A stretch of DNA of 64,000 bases. Source: Lujinxingia sediminis (GTDB lineage Bacteria > Myxococcota_A > Bradymonadia > Bradymonadales > Bradymonadaceae). The stretch's first letter is position 1. Every line of letters begins with the position of its first letter. The notes under the pieces are model-generated. The model was given only the letters and a program-made list of their open reading frames with translations, did no database searches and was not told the DNA's origin. The stretch lies in contig NZ_SADD01000004.1 in the NCBI RefSeq assembly GCF_004005565.1, positions 186,001-250,000 of the forward strand, in the 5' to 3' direction. Of this stretch, positions 10,022 to 19,196 are shown piece after piece. Both the position numbers and the translations under genes were made by a program.

Positions 10022-11205
10022 CTCGCAAAGTCTATGTCGTCGGCGTCGGTATGACCAACTTCGAGAAGCCCGGCCGTCGCGAGTGGGACTATCCCGATAT
10101 GGTACGCGAGGCGGGCACTCAGGCCCTGGACGACGCCGGCGTGGACTACCAGGCCATTGAGCAGGTCTTCTGCGGCTACGTCTACGGCGACTCCACCAGC
10201 GGGCAGCGCGCCGCCTACGAACTGGGGCTGACCGGGGTGCCGATCTACAACGTCAACAACAACTGCTCCACCGGCTCCACCGCCCTCTTTATGGCCCGCC
10301 AGCTCATCGCCGGGGGCATCCTCGACTGTGCGCTGGCCCTGGGCTTTGAGAAGATGCAGCGCGGCTCGCTCAAGACCGACGGCCAGGACGACCGCGCCAA
10401 TCCCCTGGGCCGCCACTTCGAGACGATGGCAGCCCAGCGCGGCTTCGCCAAGGCCCCGCCCGCCCCGCAGATCTTCGGCAACGCCGGCCTGGAACATATG
10501 GAGCGCTACGGCACCACCGCTGAGCATTTTGCGAAGATCGCCCATAAGAATCACCTCCACTCCACCAAAAACCCCCGCTCCCAGTTCCAGGACGAGTACA
10601 GCCTGGAGGCCATCCTGGAATCGCGTCCGGTGCACCACCCGCTGACCATGTTGCAGTGCTGTCCGACCTCGGATGGGGCGGCCGCCGCGGTGCTGATGAG
10701 CGAAGAGAAGGTGCGTGAGCTGGGCCTCGAAGATCAGGCCATCGAGATCGCTGCGATGAGCATGACCACCGATACCCCGGCATCTTTTGGCAAGAGCGCC
10801 ATCGACCTGGTCGGCTTCCAGATGAGCAAGCTCGCCGCAGCACAGGTCTTCGCCGAGAGCGGTCTGAACATCGAGGACGTCGACGTGATCGAGCTCCACG
10901 ACTGCTTCTCGACCAATGAACTCATCACCTACGAAGCACTCGGGCTGTGCGACGAAGGCCAGGCTGGCCGCCTCATCGACGCGGGCGATGTGACCTACGG
11001 AGGCAAGTGGGTGGTTAACCCCTCCGGCGGGCTCATCTCCAAGGGCCACCCTCTGGGAGCCACCGGGCTTGCGCAATGCGCCGAGCTCACCTGGCAGCTG
11101 CGCGGCCAGGCCGACCAACGTCAGGTCGATGGTGCCGAGATCGCGCTTCAGCATAACCTCGGTCTGGGCGGAGCGGCCGTCGTCACCCTCTACCGCCGAA
11201 ATTAA
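10018..11205 (+). CDS. SCP-x type thiolase / lipid-transfer protein
   Basis: 395 residues, start ATG overlapping the previous stop (ATGA), GAGGAG just upstream. Thiolase fold of the sterol-carrier-protein-x subfamily: nucleophilic Cys83 in NNNCSTGS, His in [10 protein letters not shown] (about 302) and the C-terminal [14 protein letters not shown]. The HDCF and KGHPLGATG signatures are typical of SCP-x/SCP2 thiolases, which cleave 3-oxoacyl-CoA, often branched or sterol side-chain substrates, in beta-oxidation. No SCP2 lipid-binding domain is fused. Coupling to the acyltransferase suggests a role in fatty-acyl remodelling; substrate cannot be told from sequence. Confidence 0.9.
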   Translation: MTRKVYVVGVGMTNFEKPGRREWDYPDMVREAGTQALDDAGVDYQAIEQVFCGYVYGDSTSGQRAAYELGLTGVPIYNVNNNCSTGSTALFMARQLIAGGILDCALALGFEKMQRGSLKTDGQDDRANPLGRHFETMAAQRGFAKAPPAPQIFGNAGLEHMERYGTTAEHFAKIAHKNHLHSTKNPRSQFQDEYSLEAILESRPVHHPLTMLQCCPTSDGAAAAVLMSEEKVRELGLEDQAIEIAAMSMTTDTPASFGKSAIDLVGFQMSKLAAAQVFAESGLNIEDVDVIELHDCFSTNELITYEALGLCDEGQAGRLIDAGDVTYGGKWVVNPSGGLISKGHPLGATGLAQCAELTWQLRGQADQRQVDGAEIALQHNLGLGGAAVVTLYRRN

Positions 11206-11291
11206 ACACCCGGCCAAGACCAAAATAAAACACAACAAAACCAACACCTTACAAGACACACAACCCATCCAAACCTTGTTTCAGCTCTCCT

Positions 11292-11366
11292 CCGGGGGAG
11301 CGTCGCGAGTCGCTGAGAGACCCGCGACGCTCCCCGGGAAATAGACCCCGGCGTCGGGTGTTTTCC
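11292..11366 (+). terminator. Terminator region after the thiolase operon
   Basis: Long hairpin with arms at 11292-11307 and 11323-11337 (GGGGAGCGTCGCG / CGCGACGCTCCCC core, one bulged G). It is followed by a short ACCCCG / CGGGT hairpin and TTTT at 11360-11363. Confidence 0.65.
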
Positions 11367-11419
11367 TCCCTTCGGAGCGCGAGGCTCCCTTCATCGACCC
11401 CTTACGAAAAGCGGCATCC

Positions 11420-12268
11420 ATGAGCACCCCATCACACCCCATCACTGACGATCAGGGCCTGCGCGCGATGAGCGAAGACGGCTCGTTTCGCGTCATCGCC
11501 ATCAACGCAACCACCACCGCCCGCGGCATCCTCGAAGCCCAGCAGGCCGGCTCGGAGATCTCGCCGCGGCTGGCCGAGTTAACCACCGCCACCGTGCTCT
11601 TGCGCCTGGCGATGAGCCCGGACTACCGGCTGCAGACCGTGCTCAAACACTCCGATCGCGGCTCGCTCGTCGCGGACAGTCACCCCAACGGGGTGACCCG
11701 CGCGCTGGTTCAACAGGAACGCGACGACACGATCCCGCTGGGTGCGTCGACGCTGCTCAGCGTCCACCGCGACACCTACACCGGGAAGCTTCACCAGGGC
11801 ATCGTCGAGACGCTGGAGGGCTACGGGCTTGGCGAGTCGATCGCCGGGTACTTGAAGCAGAGCGAGCAGATCAACTCGGTGGTCGGCCTGCGCACCCTCT
11901 TCGACGACCAGGGGCAACTGACCTACGCCGGAGGCTTCCTCGTGCAACTTCTCCCGGACGCGCATGTCGACACCCTGGCGGTGGTCACCGAGCGTCTGGA
12001 GCAGACCGGCACGCAGAAGGTCTTTGAAGTCGGCAGCTTTGAGAACGAAGGCATGCTGGCGGCGATCTTCGAGGAGGTGCCCTACCGCATCCTCGGTGAG
12101 GACCGCTTTGGTTTTGGCTGCAACTGCAGCGAAGAGCGCATCCTGGGTGCGCTGGCCACGCTGAGCCCGGCCGAACGCGCCGAGCTTGCGGCCAGCGACG
12201 AGCCCATCGAGATCGGCTGCGACTACTGCAACGTCACCTACAGCGTCGATCCGGCCACCCTGGGATGA
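11420..12268 (+). CDS. hslO: Redox-regulated chaperone Hsp33
   Basis: 282 residues, normal length for Hsp33 (~290). The N-terminal holdase domain (FRVIAINATTTARGILEAQQ..., LRLAMSPDYRLQTVLK) is followed by the C-terminal zinc-redox switch: Cys234 and Cys236 (CNC) plus Cys267 and Cys270 (CDYC). Family knowledge: these four Cys bind Zn2+ when reduced; oxidation releases zinc and activates the cytosolic chaperone against oxidative unfolding. No strong Shine-Dalgarno precedes the ATG at 11420. It is convergent with the metallophosphoesterase gene 19 bases away. Confidence 0.93.
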   Translation: MSTPSHPITDDQGLRAMSEDGSFRVIAINATTTARGILEAQQAGSEISPRLAELTTATVLLRLAMSPDYRLQTVLKHSDRGSLVADSHPNGVTRALVQQERDDTIPLGASTLLSVHRDTYTGKLHQGIVETLEGYGLGESIAGYLKQSEQINSVVGLRTLFDDQGQLTYAGGFLVQLLPDAHVDTLAVVTERLEQTGTQKVFEVGSFENEGMLAAIFEEVPYRILGEDRFGFGCNCSEERILGALATLSPAERAELAASDEPIEIGCDYCNVTYSVDPATLG

Positions 12269-12287
12269 GCCCGGCCTCGGGTCGACC

Positions 12288-13523
12288 TCAGGCCTGATCG
12301 CGCCGCCGACGTCGGTAGGCGCGATCGGGGGAGCCGGCGAGGAGTTCGATCTGGGTGATCTCGGCCGGCGCGCCGATGCGCATGGGCGGCCCCCAATAGC
12401 AGGTACCGCGGCTGACGTAGATCCACGTCTTGTCTTCGCGCGCCAGACCGATGGCATAGGGGTGAAACCAGCCGATGATGAGGTTCCACGGCCACATCTG
12501 CCCGCCGTGAGTGTGCCCGGAGAGCTGCAGGTCGAAACCCGCCGCCGCGGCCTGATGAATGCTCTTGGGCTGGTGGGCGAGCAGCACGCTGACGTCATGG
12601 TCCGGCGCCCCGTCGCGGGCGGCCTGCGGATCGGAAGCCGCCCCGGGGTCGTGGCGACCGGCCGAGAAGTCGGTACAGCCGGCCATCAACACCCGGCCGC
12701 CCTCATGCTCAATGAGGGCGTGGGCGTTGTTGAGCACGACAATCCCCTGCTCTTCGATCGCTTTACACCAGCCCGGCGCGTCCCAGTAGTACTCGTGGTT
12801 GCCCGTGCAGTAGAAGACCCCGTGAGGAGCGCGAAGATCGAAGATCGGCTCCACATCGTGCCAGATGTGCTCGACCATGCCCTCAATAAGATCGCCGGTG
12901 ATGACGATGGCGTCGGGCTTAAGCTCGTGGACCCGATCGACGATGGCCTGCACATGAGCGCGACGCACGGTGGGTCCGATGTGCACATCGGAGATCTGCA
13001 CGATCCGAAAGCCCTCCAGAGATGCGGGAAGGCCCTCAAAAGGCACGCCGACCTCGACGACATCGGGCACGCGCAACGCCTCGTATATCCCCCACTTGGA
13101 CGCCACCGCCGCCCCACCCACCACCGCGGCGTTGAGGCTGCTGCTCATAAAGAGGCGACGCGAGGGATCGGCCAGGGGCGCGGCCCCCTCCTCAGCACCA
13201 CCGCGCTCCCGGAACGCACTGACCCGTTGTGTAAGCCACTCGACCAGGTCTTTGAAGATCATCAGGATGAGCACAAGCGAGAAGAATCCCATCGCCACAT
13301 AGCTCGTCCACTGTGCGATCGTATAGAACGGCTCCACTCGCGGCATTGAGCGCATCGACATGGTCGCCGTCACCAGAACGATATGCCCGACCAGCGCCCA
13401 GGTGACCCCCTTGCCCCAGCGGCTATCCGGATGCAGAGGCGCCCGAAGCCTTCGCCAGAGGTAGTAGTGGGCACCAAACCAGAGCCCCGTAAAAAAGAAC
13501 CCGACCGCAATCATCGACACCAT
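12288..13523 (-). CDS. Membrane-anchored metallophosphoesterase
   Basis: 411 residues; ATG at 13523 with GAGG at 7-nt spacing. Three N-terminal membrane segments (about residues 4-22, 40-56, 70-93) precede a twin-arginine-like SRRLFMSSSLNAAVVGGAAVA stretch at 121-141, then a calcineurin-like phosphoesterase domain: SDVHIG (Asp179, His181), GDLIEG (Asp211), GNHEY (Asn242, His243), LLAHQPK and GHTHGG. This is the YkuE-like subgroup, which acts on phosphoesters at the outer face of the membrane. The dinuclear metal site looks complete. C-terminus is Arg-rich. Physiological substrate unknown. Confidence 0.88.
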   Translation of the reverse strand: MVSMIAVGFFFTGLWFGAHYYLWRRLRAPLHPDSRWGKGVTWALVGHIVLVTATMSMRSMPRVEPFYTIAQWTSYVAMGFFSLVLILMIFKDLVEWLTQRVSAFRERGGAEEGAAPLADPSRRLFMSSSLNAAVVGGAAVASKWGIYEALRVPDVVEVGVPFEGLPASLEGFRIVQISDVHIGPTVRRAHVQAIVDRVHELKPDAIVITGDLIEGMVEHIWHDVEPIFDLRAPHGVFYCTGNHEYYWDAPGWCKAIEEQGIVVLNNAHALIEHEGGRVLMAGCTDFSAGRHDPGAASDPQAARDGAPDHDVSVLLAHQPKSIHQAAAAGFDLQLSGHTHGGQMWPWNLIIGWFHPYAIGLAREDKTWIYVSRGTCYWGPPMRIGAPAEITQIELLAGSPDRAYRRRRRDQA

Positions 13524-13559
13524 CGCTACGCCTCGGAGACACGTCTTCGCAAAAGAGGT

Positions 13560-13589
13560 CGCCGCACCGGCCCACAGGCCGGTGCGGCG
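13560..13589 (-). terminator. Intrinsic terminator after phosphofructokinase
   Basis: Perfect 13-bp stem CGCCGCACCGGCC / GGCCGGTGCGGCG with a 4-nt loop. On the minus strand it is followed by CTCTTTTG, 40 bases past the pfk stop. Confidence 0.85.
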
Positions 13590-13627
13590 TTTCGGAAACC
13601 TTAGCCCCCGGTGGCCTCAGGACCAGC

Positions 13628-14737
13628 TCAGATCACGCGATTCTCAGGCATCCGACTCAGGTCGACCTCGAAATCGGCGCGTCCAAAGGAGGTTCCCACC
13701 GCCGCAGCCGCATGCACCAGAAGCGAATCCACGGGCACCAGGCGCGTCTGGTCGGCGACTTCAGCGATCTCCACGCTTGTCATCTGCCCCTTCTGCAAGG
13801 CCACCATCCGACCCCAGTGCCCGCCGGCGACCAACGCCGCGGCATGGGCGCCAAACGCCGTGGAGAGCACCCGATCAAAGGCCGTGGGCGTTCCGCCACG
13901 CTGGATATGCCCGAGCGTCGTGGTACGAATCTCACTGTCGACCAGGGGCTTGAGCTTCTCTGCCAGCAGATTGCCAATACCGCCCAGACGCAACGGATCG
14001 GGGCTGTCGTCGATGCGCTCTCGCACCACCTGCTTTCCGTCGAGCAGCGTCGCGCCTTCGGCCACCACAATCATGGTGAAGCGCTGGCGCTCTTTGCGCT
14101 GCTGGCACACCCGGGCAATCTCTTCGACATCAAAGGGAAGCTCAGGAATCAAGATCACGTCCGCACCGCCGGCGAGCCCGCTGTGCAGGGCGAGCCAGCC
14201 GGCGTAGCGCCCCATCGTCTCCAGGATCATCACCCGGCTGTGGCTCTCACCGGTGGTCTGCAGGCGGTCGACAGCCTCAGTGGCCACCGCGACAGCCGTA
14301 TCAAAACCAAAGGTGCGATCGGTGTGCATCAGATCGTTGTCGATGGTTTTGGGCACCCCGACACATCTGACCCCTTTCTCGCTTAAACGATGGGCGATGC
14401 TCATGGTGCCGTCGCCGCCGATGACGACCACCCCATCGAGTTTGAGCCGGTGGTAGTTCTCCACGAGCTGGTCGCTCACATCGGCCCCATCGGCCAGATA
14501 ATGATTGAAGGGGTTCGCCTTATTATGCGTGCCCAGGATGGTGCCGCCGCGCGCCAGGATGCCCTTGAGGGACTTCAAGTCGAGTTCGCGACTGCGCCCC
14601 TCAATCATCCCCAGAAATCCTTCTTCAAATCCGATCACCGTCGCGTCGCACTTCAGCAAGAGGCTCTTGGTGACCGCTCGAATGACCGCGTTAAGGCCGG
14701 GGCAGTCACCGCCGCCGGTCAGTACTCCAATGCGCAT
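13628..14737 (-). CDS. pfkA: 6-phosphofructokinase (mixed-type, probably ATP-dependent)
   Basis: 369 residues; AAGGAG five bases before the ATG at 14737. Catalyses fructose-6-phosphate to fructose-1,6-bisphosphate in glycolysis. Signatures: GVLTGGGDCPGLN at 4-16, GGDG at 107-110, PKTIDND at 129-135 (catalytic Asp), MGRYAG, and a late GHIQRGGTPTAFDR. The combination Gly110 plus Lys130 matters: classical PPi enzymes have Asp at the first position and Lys at the second, E. coli-type ATP enzymes Gly at both. Gly/Lys is the group-III pattern described for actinobacterial ATP enzymes, so ATP is predicted. Divergent from the GNAT gene across 208 bases, with its own terminator. Confidence 0.93.
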   Translation of the reverse strand: MRIGVLTGGGDCPGLNAVIRAVTKSLLLKCDATVIGFEEGFLGMIEGRSRELDLKSLKGILARGGTILGTHNKANPFNHYLADGADVSDQLVENYHRLKLDGVVVIGGDGTMSIAHRLSEKGVRCVGVPKTIDNDLMHTDRTFGFDTAVAVATEAVDRLQTTGESHSRVMILETMGRYAGWLALHSGLAGGADVILIPELPFDVEEIARVCQQRKERQRFTMIVVAEGATLLDGKQVVRERIDDSPDPLRLGGIGNLLAEKLKPLVDSEIRTTTLGHIQRGGTPTAFDRVLSTAFGAHAAALVAGGHWGRMVALQKGQMTSVEIAEVADQTRLVPVDSLLVHAAAAVGTSFGRADFEVDLSRMPENRVI

Positions 14738-14945
14738 CGTGTCTCCTTGTCCGTCATGGAAATTTTAGAAGGCGCTATGCCCGCTCGTTCCGCTTCAAGA
14801 TGCGTGCGAGACGCCTTTTCATCAAGCGCATCGCGCTACTTCTCCCGCTCTTCAGGGTGCCTATTGTCCCGTTTCACCAACATCCTAACGCTGGCTTCGC
14901 ATCTCGAGGCGGCCTTACCCACCCCGCACCTCCCAGGAGACCTGT

Positions 14946-15602
14946 ATGGACGACATGCCCTCGGGCAGTCGACGCAACCCTCGTCAGCTTCGCTCCCAGG
15001 CCTCGATCACGATCCGCGAGATGGAGCTCGAAGATCTGGCCGCGGTCTTTGCCCTGGGTGAGCGCATTTTCACCGCAGATCGCTGGCCCAACCTCTACCG
15101 CACCTGGGATGAGTTTGAGCTGATTCAGATCTTTGGCACCGACACCGAGACCTGCCTGGTGGCCGAAAGCAACGATCAGGTCGTGGGCTTTGCCCTGGGT
15201 ACGCTCATCGAGAAACGACGCAGCGCCTGGACCTATGGTTACCTGCTCTGGCTCGGTGTGGAGCCCGATCTTTCGCGGAGTGGCGTGGGGAAACGCCTGG
15301 TCAACCGCCTCACCGAACTCTTCATCGCGCAGGGCGCACGCATCATGCTCGCCGACACCGAGTCGGACAACCTCCCGGCGGTAAACTTCTTTCGGCGCCA
15401 GGGGTTTAGCAATGAGACCGAGCACGTCTACCTGGCCAAAAACCTCACCCAGCATCCCGAGTACGTGCGTCGACGCCGCGCGCTGTCTCACTCCACCTCC
15501 GATCCGACGCCCACCGACGCCGCTCCGGCTCACCTCCCCCCGGGTGGCATAAACACTGGCGAAGATCCGACCGCAGGCCGACCTCATGAGCATGATGACT
15601 GA
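14946..15602 (+). CDS. GNAT family N-acetyltransferase
   Basis: 218 residues; AGGAG lies 6 nt before the ATG at 14946. Residues ~20-165 form a GNAT domain (ITIREMELEDLAAVFALGERIF; acetyl-CoA loop LGVEPDLSRSGVGKRLVNRL around 106-125; NLPAVNFFRRQGF near the end of the fold, the RimI-like NxxAxxFYxxxGF element). The last ~50 residues are polar, His/Pro-rich and likely disordered. The end overlaps the start of the M20 peptidase gene by 17 bases, so the two are cotranscribed. Substrate unknown. Confidence 0.88.
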   Translation: MDDMPSGSRRNPRQLRSQASITIREMELEDLAAVFALGERIFTADRWPNLYRTWDEFELIQIFGTDTETCLVAESNDQVVGFALGTLIEKRRSAWTYGYLLWLGVEPDLSRSGVGKRLVNRLTELFIAQGARIMLADTESDNLPAVNFFRRQGFSNETEHVYLAKNLTQHPEYVRRRRALSHSTSDPTPTDAAPAHLPPGGINTGEDPTAGRPHEHDD

Positions 15603-16752
15603 GCTCGACGAACTTCTCGCCCACCTCAACCAGGATCGCTGCGAGCGCCTGCTCATCGACCTGGTCGACATCTACAGCCCATCCTATGCCGAGAGCGCGG
15701 TGGTTGCCCACGTCTGCAAGGCGCTTCAAGACGCCGCACTCCCCTACCGTCTGCAGCCGGTGGTCGCGTCGCCCGGCGCGCCGGGGCGAGCTAATATTCT
15801 GGTTGAACTCGGGCCTCAACCGGCGGAGTTGATGCTGGTCGGTCACCTCGACACCGTCCCCTACTTCAGCGACGAACACGACGCGCCGGGAAGCACCCTC
15901 GACGGGGGCGTCCTCCACGGGCTGGGAAGCGCCGACATGAAGTCAGGGTGCGCGGCGATGATCGAGGCCACCGTCGCGCTGGTGGACGCCGGCGCGCGCC
16001 TTCGGCGCGGCCTCGTGCTCGCCCTTGTCGTCGGCGAGGAGGAGTACGGCGATGGTGCCGCAAAACTCCTGGAAAACGCGCACGCACCGCTCGCGATCAT
16101 CGGCGAACCCACCGGGCTGCGTCCCTCTCTGGAGCACTACGGCTACATGGAGCTTCGACTGATCGCCGAGGGACGTCGCGCCCACGCCGCCCGCCCCGAC
16201 GTGGGGGCCAGCGCTATCCACGCGATGTTGAGCACGATTCTGGCGATCATCGAGCAGGTCAGCGACGCCTCGCCAGCCACACGCGTCAGCATCAACCCCC
16301 GAGAGGTTCACGGGGGCAATTCGCTCTTCGTCATCGCCGACCGCTGCGAGGCTGCGCTCGATGTGCATCTGGCCGCCGGCGTCGACCCCACCGCGCTCCG
16401 AGAGGCCCTGGCACGCACCCTTGAAGCATCCAACGCCGACCATCCTCTCTGCCTCGTGAGCTCCGAGGAGCTTTTCTTCGCTCCAGCCTACCGCCTCGAC
16501 CTCGATGATGCGCGTATGCAGACCTCCCGCCGCGCCTTTCTGGCGCTACAGCAGGCTTTTACGCCGCGCCCCTTCCCCTCACACTCCGATGGAAACCGCT
16601 TCTTCGAGGCAGGCATCGCCCCGCTTATCCTCGGGCCCGGCGATCTTGGTGTAGCCCACACCCGCGACGAGCACGTGCACTTAAGCGAAGTCCATCGCGC
16701 CGCCGAGCTCTACCTCAGCCTGATCTTTCATCACTGCATGACCGATGATTGA
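15586..16752 (+). CDS. M20 family metallopeptidase / deacylase
   Basis: 388 residues. The start at 15586 overlaps the acetyltransferase gene. M20 (ArgE/DapE/CPG2-like) motifs are complete: GHLDTVP (His87, Asp89), GLGSADMKSG (bridging Asp117), GEEEYG (general base and ligand Glu at 151-153), IIGEPTG, and a C-terminal SHSDGN and HTRDEHVH. The family hydrolyses N-acyl amino acids or small peptides using two zinc ions in the cytosol. Being coupled with an acetyltransferase raises an acetylation/deacetylation pair as in arginine or lysine pathways, but no other such gene is near; substrate is open. Confidence 0.88.
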   Translation: MSMMTELDELLAHLNQDRCERLLIDLVDIYSPSYAESAVVAHVCKALQDAALPYRLQPVVASPGAPGRANILVELGPQPAELMLVGHLDTVPYFSDEHDAPGSTLDGGVLHGLGSADMKSGCAAMIEATVALVDAGARLRRGLVLALVVGEEEYGDGAAKLLENAHAPLAIIGEPTGLRPSLEHYGYMELRLIAEGRRAHAARPDVGASAIHAMLSTILAIIEQVSDASPATRVSINPREVHGGNSLFVIADRCEAALDVHLAAGVDPTALREALARTLEASNADHPLCLVSSEELFFAPAYRLDLDDARMQTSRRAFLALQQAFTPRPFPSHSDGNRFFEAGIAPLILGPGDLGVAHTRDEHVHLSEVHRAAELYLSLIFHHCMTDD

Positions 16753-16805
16753 ATGGAAGGGGAATGATGCACATTCGCAGCACGCCCATCATCAGCATCG
16801 ACAAC

Positions 16806-16843
16806 GAGGCCACCCGCCGCTCTCAGCGGACAGCCGTGGCCTC
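16806..16843. terminator. Hairpin between convergent M20 peptidase and otsB
   Basis: Stem GAGGCCAC / GTGGCCTC containing an inner CCGCT / AGCGG helix. It lies 54 bases after the M20 stop and touches the otsB stop codon; no U-run on the plus strand. Confidence 0.5.
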
Positions 16844-17657
16844 AGGGCAGACCTGCCAGCCTCCCCTGGTCGCGATCACACAACGCTGCAAGCTCCCAGA
16901 TCAGGCGCACGACCTGTGCGGGATCAGCGACCCGCGCGCTCGCTTCGCTCGCGCGATCGTCCGGGGCGACCAGCACCGTGCTCGCCCTATCGCGCAGCGC
17001 CACAAACGCGTCTTCGTCAGTAAGATCGTCGCCCACATAGATCGCGTGCACGCCGGCTTCGGCACTCGCTTCAGCGCGACGAAGCACCAGCCTGGCCGCG
17101 CTCCCCTTATCCCACCGTAGAGCCGGAACCGCCTCCACCACGCATTTGCCCGACTTGATACGCACGTCAGCTTGCGCCAACGCAATCTCGGAAGCGCGCG
17201 TCGCCAGCGCCTCCCCTCCCCGCTCAACCAGGCGGTAGTGCAACGCCACGCCAAAAGGCTTCTGCTCCACCACCGCGCCGGGCCGGGCACTCGCCAGGGT
17301 CCTCCAGGCGGCCTCGACCTTCGCGATGGTTTCCCGCGCCTCTTCGGCCCCTTCCACCAGCTCACGCGCTCCGCTTGCCCACCAGAGCTCCAGACCGTGG
17401 CTTCCCACAACATCGACGCTATCTACGCCAAGCCTCGCATGAACATCGGCGGCACCGCGCCCGCTGACGATCACAACCTGCCCGCCAGCCTGAACCAGCG
17501 CGTCGATCGCCCGGGTGGCGCCGGGCGCGGGGATGGCGAGCTCCGGCCTGGGTGCAATGGGTGCCAGTGTCCCGTCATAATCGAGCATCACCAGCAAACG
17601 CCGGCCCCCGGCCAGCGCCTCAGCGGCGGCGTCCACCACATCATCCAGCGTCTTCAT
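16842..17657 (-). CDS. otsB: Trehalose-6-phosphate phosphatase
   Basis: 271 residues, usual OtsB length. HAD-type phosphatase: DYDGTLAPI with nucleophile Asp26 and Asp28, SGRG, VGSHG (OtsB signature), the IKSGKCVVEAVP segment with conserved Lys, and GDDLTDEDAF for Mg2+ binding near residue 217. It removes phosphate from trehalose-6-phosphate to give the compatible solute trehalose. The partner synthase otsA is not in this window. Fits a salt-exposed organism (inference). Confidence 0.92.
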   Translation of the reverse strand: MKTLDDVVDAAAEALAGGRRLLVMLDYDGTLAPIAPRPELAIPAPGATRAIDALVQAGGQVVIVSGRGAADVHARLGVDSVDVVGSHGLELWWASGARELVEGAEEARETIAKVEAAWRTLASARPGAVVEQKPFGVALHYRLVERGGEALATRASEIALAQADVRIKSGKCVVEAVPALRWDKGSAARLVLRRAEASAEAGVHAIYVGDDLTDEDAFVALRDRASTVLVAPDDRASEASARVADPAQVVRLIWELAALCDRDQGRLAGLP

Positions 17658-17703
17658 CTCCCCTCCTCCCGTCGACCTCCGAGATGTCCTCCCGATTAAG
17701 ACG

Positions 17704-19071
17704 TCACTCCGCGCGCACCTCGTCGACGCCGAAGCCCTGCCAGAAGTTCAACGCCCCGGCGCGCTCTCGGGGCGGATCGACAATCAGGCGCGCGCTTCGA
17801 CGCATGCCCACATAGGCAAAAATCCACCCCATCAGCACGAAGGCGCGGTTTCGGAAGCCGATAAGAAAGAGCAAGTGCACAAAAAGCCAGGCAAGCCAGG
17901 CCATGAGCCCACCAAACTTCCAGTTGCCGATCTCCGCAATCGCTTTGGCTCGCCCGATGGTCGCCATCTTGCCCCGATCCCAGTAGGAGAAGGGCTCCAT
18001 CGCTCGGCCCTCCATGGCGCGTTTGATGTTGTCGGCGACGTGTTTCCCCTGCTGCACGGCCACCGGAGCCAGTCCCGGCAACACCTGGCCATCCTCACTC
18101 TCAAAATGGGCGAGGTCACCGATCACAAAGACCCGATCATCCTGGGGCATGCGCAGGTCCGGGTTGACGGTGACGCGCCCCATGCGGTCGAGTTCCACGT
18201 TGAGCGTTTGCGCCAACGGGCTCCCCTTCACGCCGGCGGCCCATACGACCGTTCGGGCCGCAATCCGCTCCCCGTTGACGGTGACGCCTTCCTCGTCAAT
18301 GGCCTCCACCATGGCGTTGAGGCGCACCTCCACCCCCATCTTCTCAAGGTCGCGGCGGGCCCGGTCGGAGAGTTCCTCATCGTAACTCGAAAGCACCCGC
18401 GACCCGGCATCAAGCAGCACTACCCGTGCGCGGCTCGGGTCAATGCGCCGAAAGTCTTTGACCATCACCTGGTAGGCGATCTCCCGGATCGCCCCGGCCG
18501 TCTCGACGCCGGTCGCCCCGGCACCGACCACCACAAAGGTCAGAAGTCCGCGCCCCTCCGAGCCTTCCCCTTCGCGCTCGGCCTGCTCAAACACTTCCAA
18601 AATATGACGGCGGCAGGTCAGCGCATCGCGAAGCGTTTTGAGCCCGGGTGCCTGCGCTTCCCACTGCGGGTTGCCAAAATAGTTGGTCTGCATCCCGGCG
18701 GCGACCACCAGGAAGTCGTAGTGCACCTCCCCGCCCTCATAGCGCACCATCTGCGCCTGCCGGTCGATCGAGGTCACCTCACCGAGCATTACCTGCACAT
18801 TCTGCTGGTGCCGCACGACCTCTCGGATGGGTGATGCGATATCGTCGGCGGAGAGCCCGGCAGTGGCCACCTGATAGAGCAGCGGTTGAAAGAGATGGTG
18901 GTTGTGGCGGTCGATTAAAAACACGTCCACCGGCGCGCGCCTCAGCGAGCGAGCCGCGTTGAGTCCGCCGAACCCACCTCCCACAATCACCACGCAGGGC
19001 CGGCGTTTTTGGGTCTCGGCAGGTGGGATCGGAACATCATCGCGTTCGGAAGTCGTTGCTTGTGGCATCAT
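17704..19071 (-). CDS. ndh: Type II NADH:quinone oxidoreductase
   Basis: About 455 residues. Two ATG codons (19071, 19068) follow GGGAG; either may be used. Two Rossmann motifs: VVIVGGGFGGLNAARSL for FAD near residue 30 and FVVVGAGATGVETAG for NADH near 180. Also FQPLLYQVATAGLSADDIASPIR, the NDH-2 active-site region, and LAPVAVQQGKHVADNI. The C-terminal hydrophobic segment AWLAWLFVHLLFLIGF anchors it to the inner membrane. It oxidises NADH and reduces quinone without pumping protons. Divergent from the methyltransferase gene over about 125 bases. Confidence 0.92.
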   Translation of the reverse strand: MMPQATTSERDDVPIPPAETQKRRPCVVIVGGGFGGLNAARSLRRAPVDVFLIDRHNHHLFQPLLYQVATAGLSADDIASPIREVVRHQQNVQVMLGEVTSIDRQAQMVRYEGGEVHYDFLVVAAGMQTNYFGNPQWEAQAPGLKTLRDALTCRRHILEVFEQAEREGEGSEGRGLLTFVVVGAGATGVETAGAIREIAYQVMVKDFRRIDPSRARVVLLDAGSRVLSSYDEELSDRARRDLEKMGVEVRLNAMVEAIDEEGVTVNGERIAARTVVWAAGVKGSPLAQTLNVELDRMGRVTVNPDLRMPQDDRVFVIGDLAHFESEDGQVLPGLAPVAVQQGKHVADNIKRAMEGRAMEPFSYWDRGKMATIGRAKAIAEIGNWKFGGLMAWLAWLFVHLLFLIGFRNRAFVLMGWIFAYVGMRRSARLIVDPPRERAGALNFWQGFGVDEVRAE

Positions 19072-19196
19072 CACTCCCTGTGCTTTCTCTCAGAACCCGG
19101 AAGAAGACGCCTCGGTTCGAGGCCTCATCGCCTCCCCGGGATGCCCACAAGGGTAATCCCCGCGCCCCCCAAAGAAAGACATCCCAGGAGCTAACC

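Noticed and set aside
9874-11268. Minus-strand frame opposite the thiolase
   Set aside because: The thiolase active-site motifs on the plus strand are unambiguous; the antisense frame has no family features.
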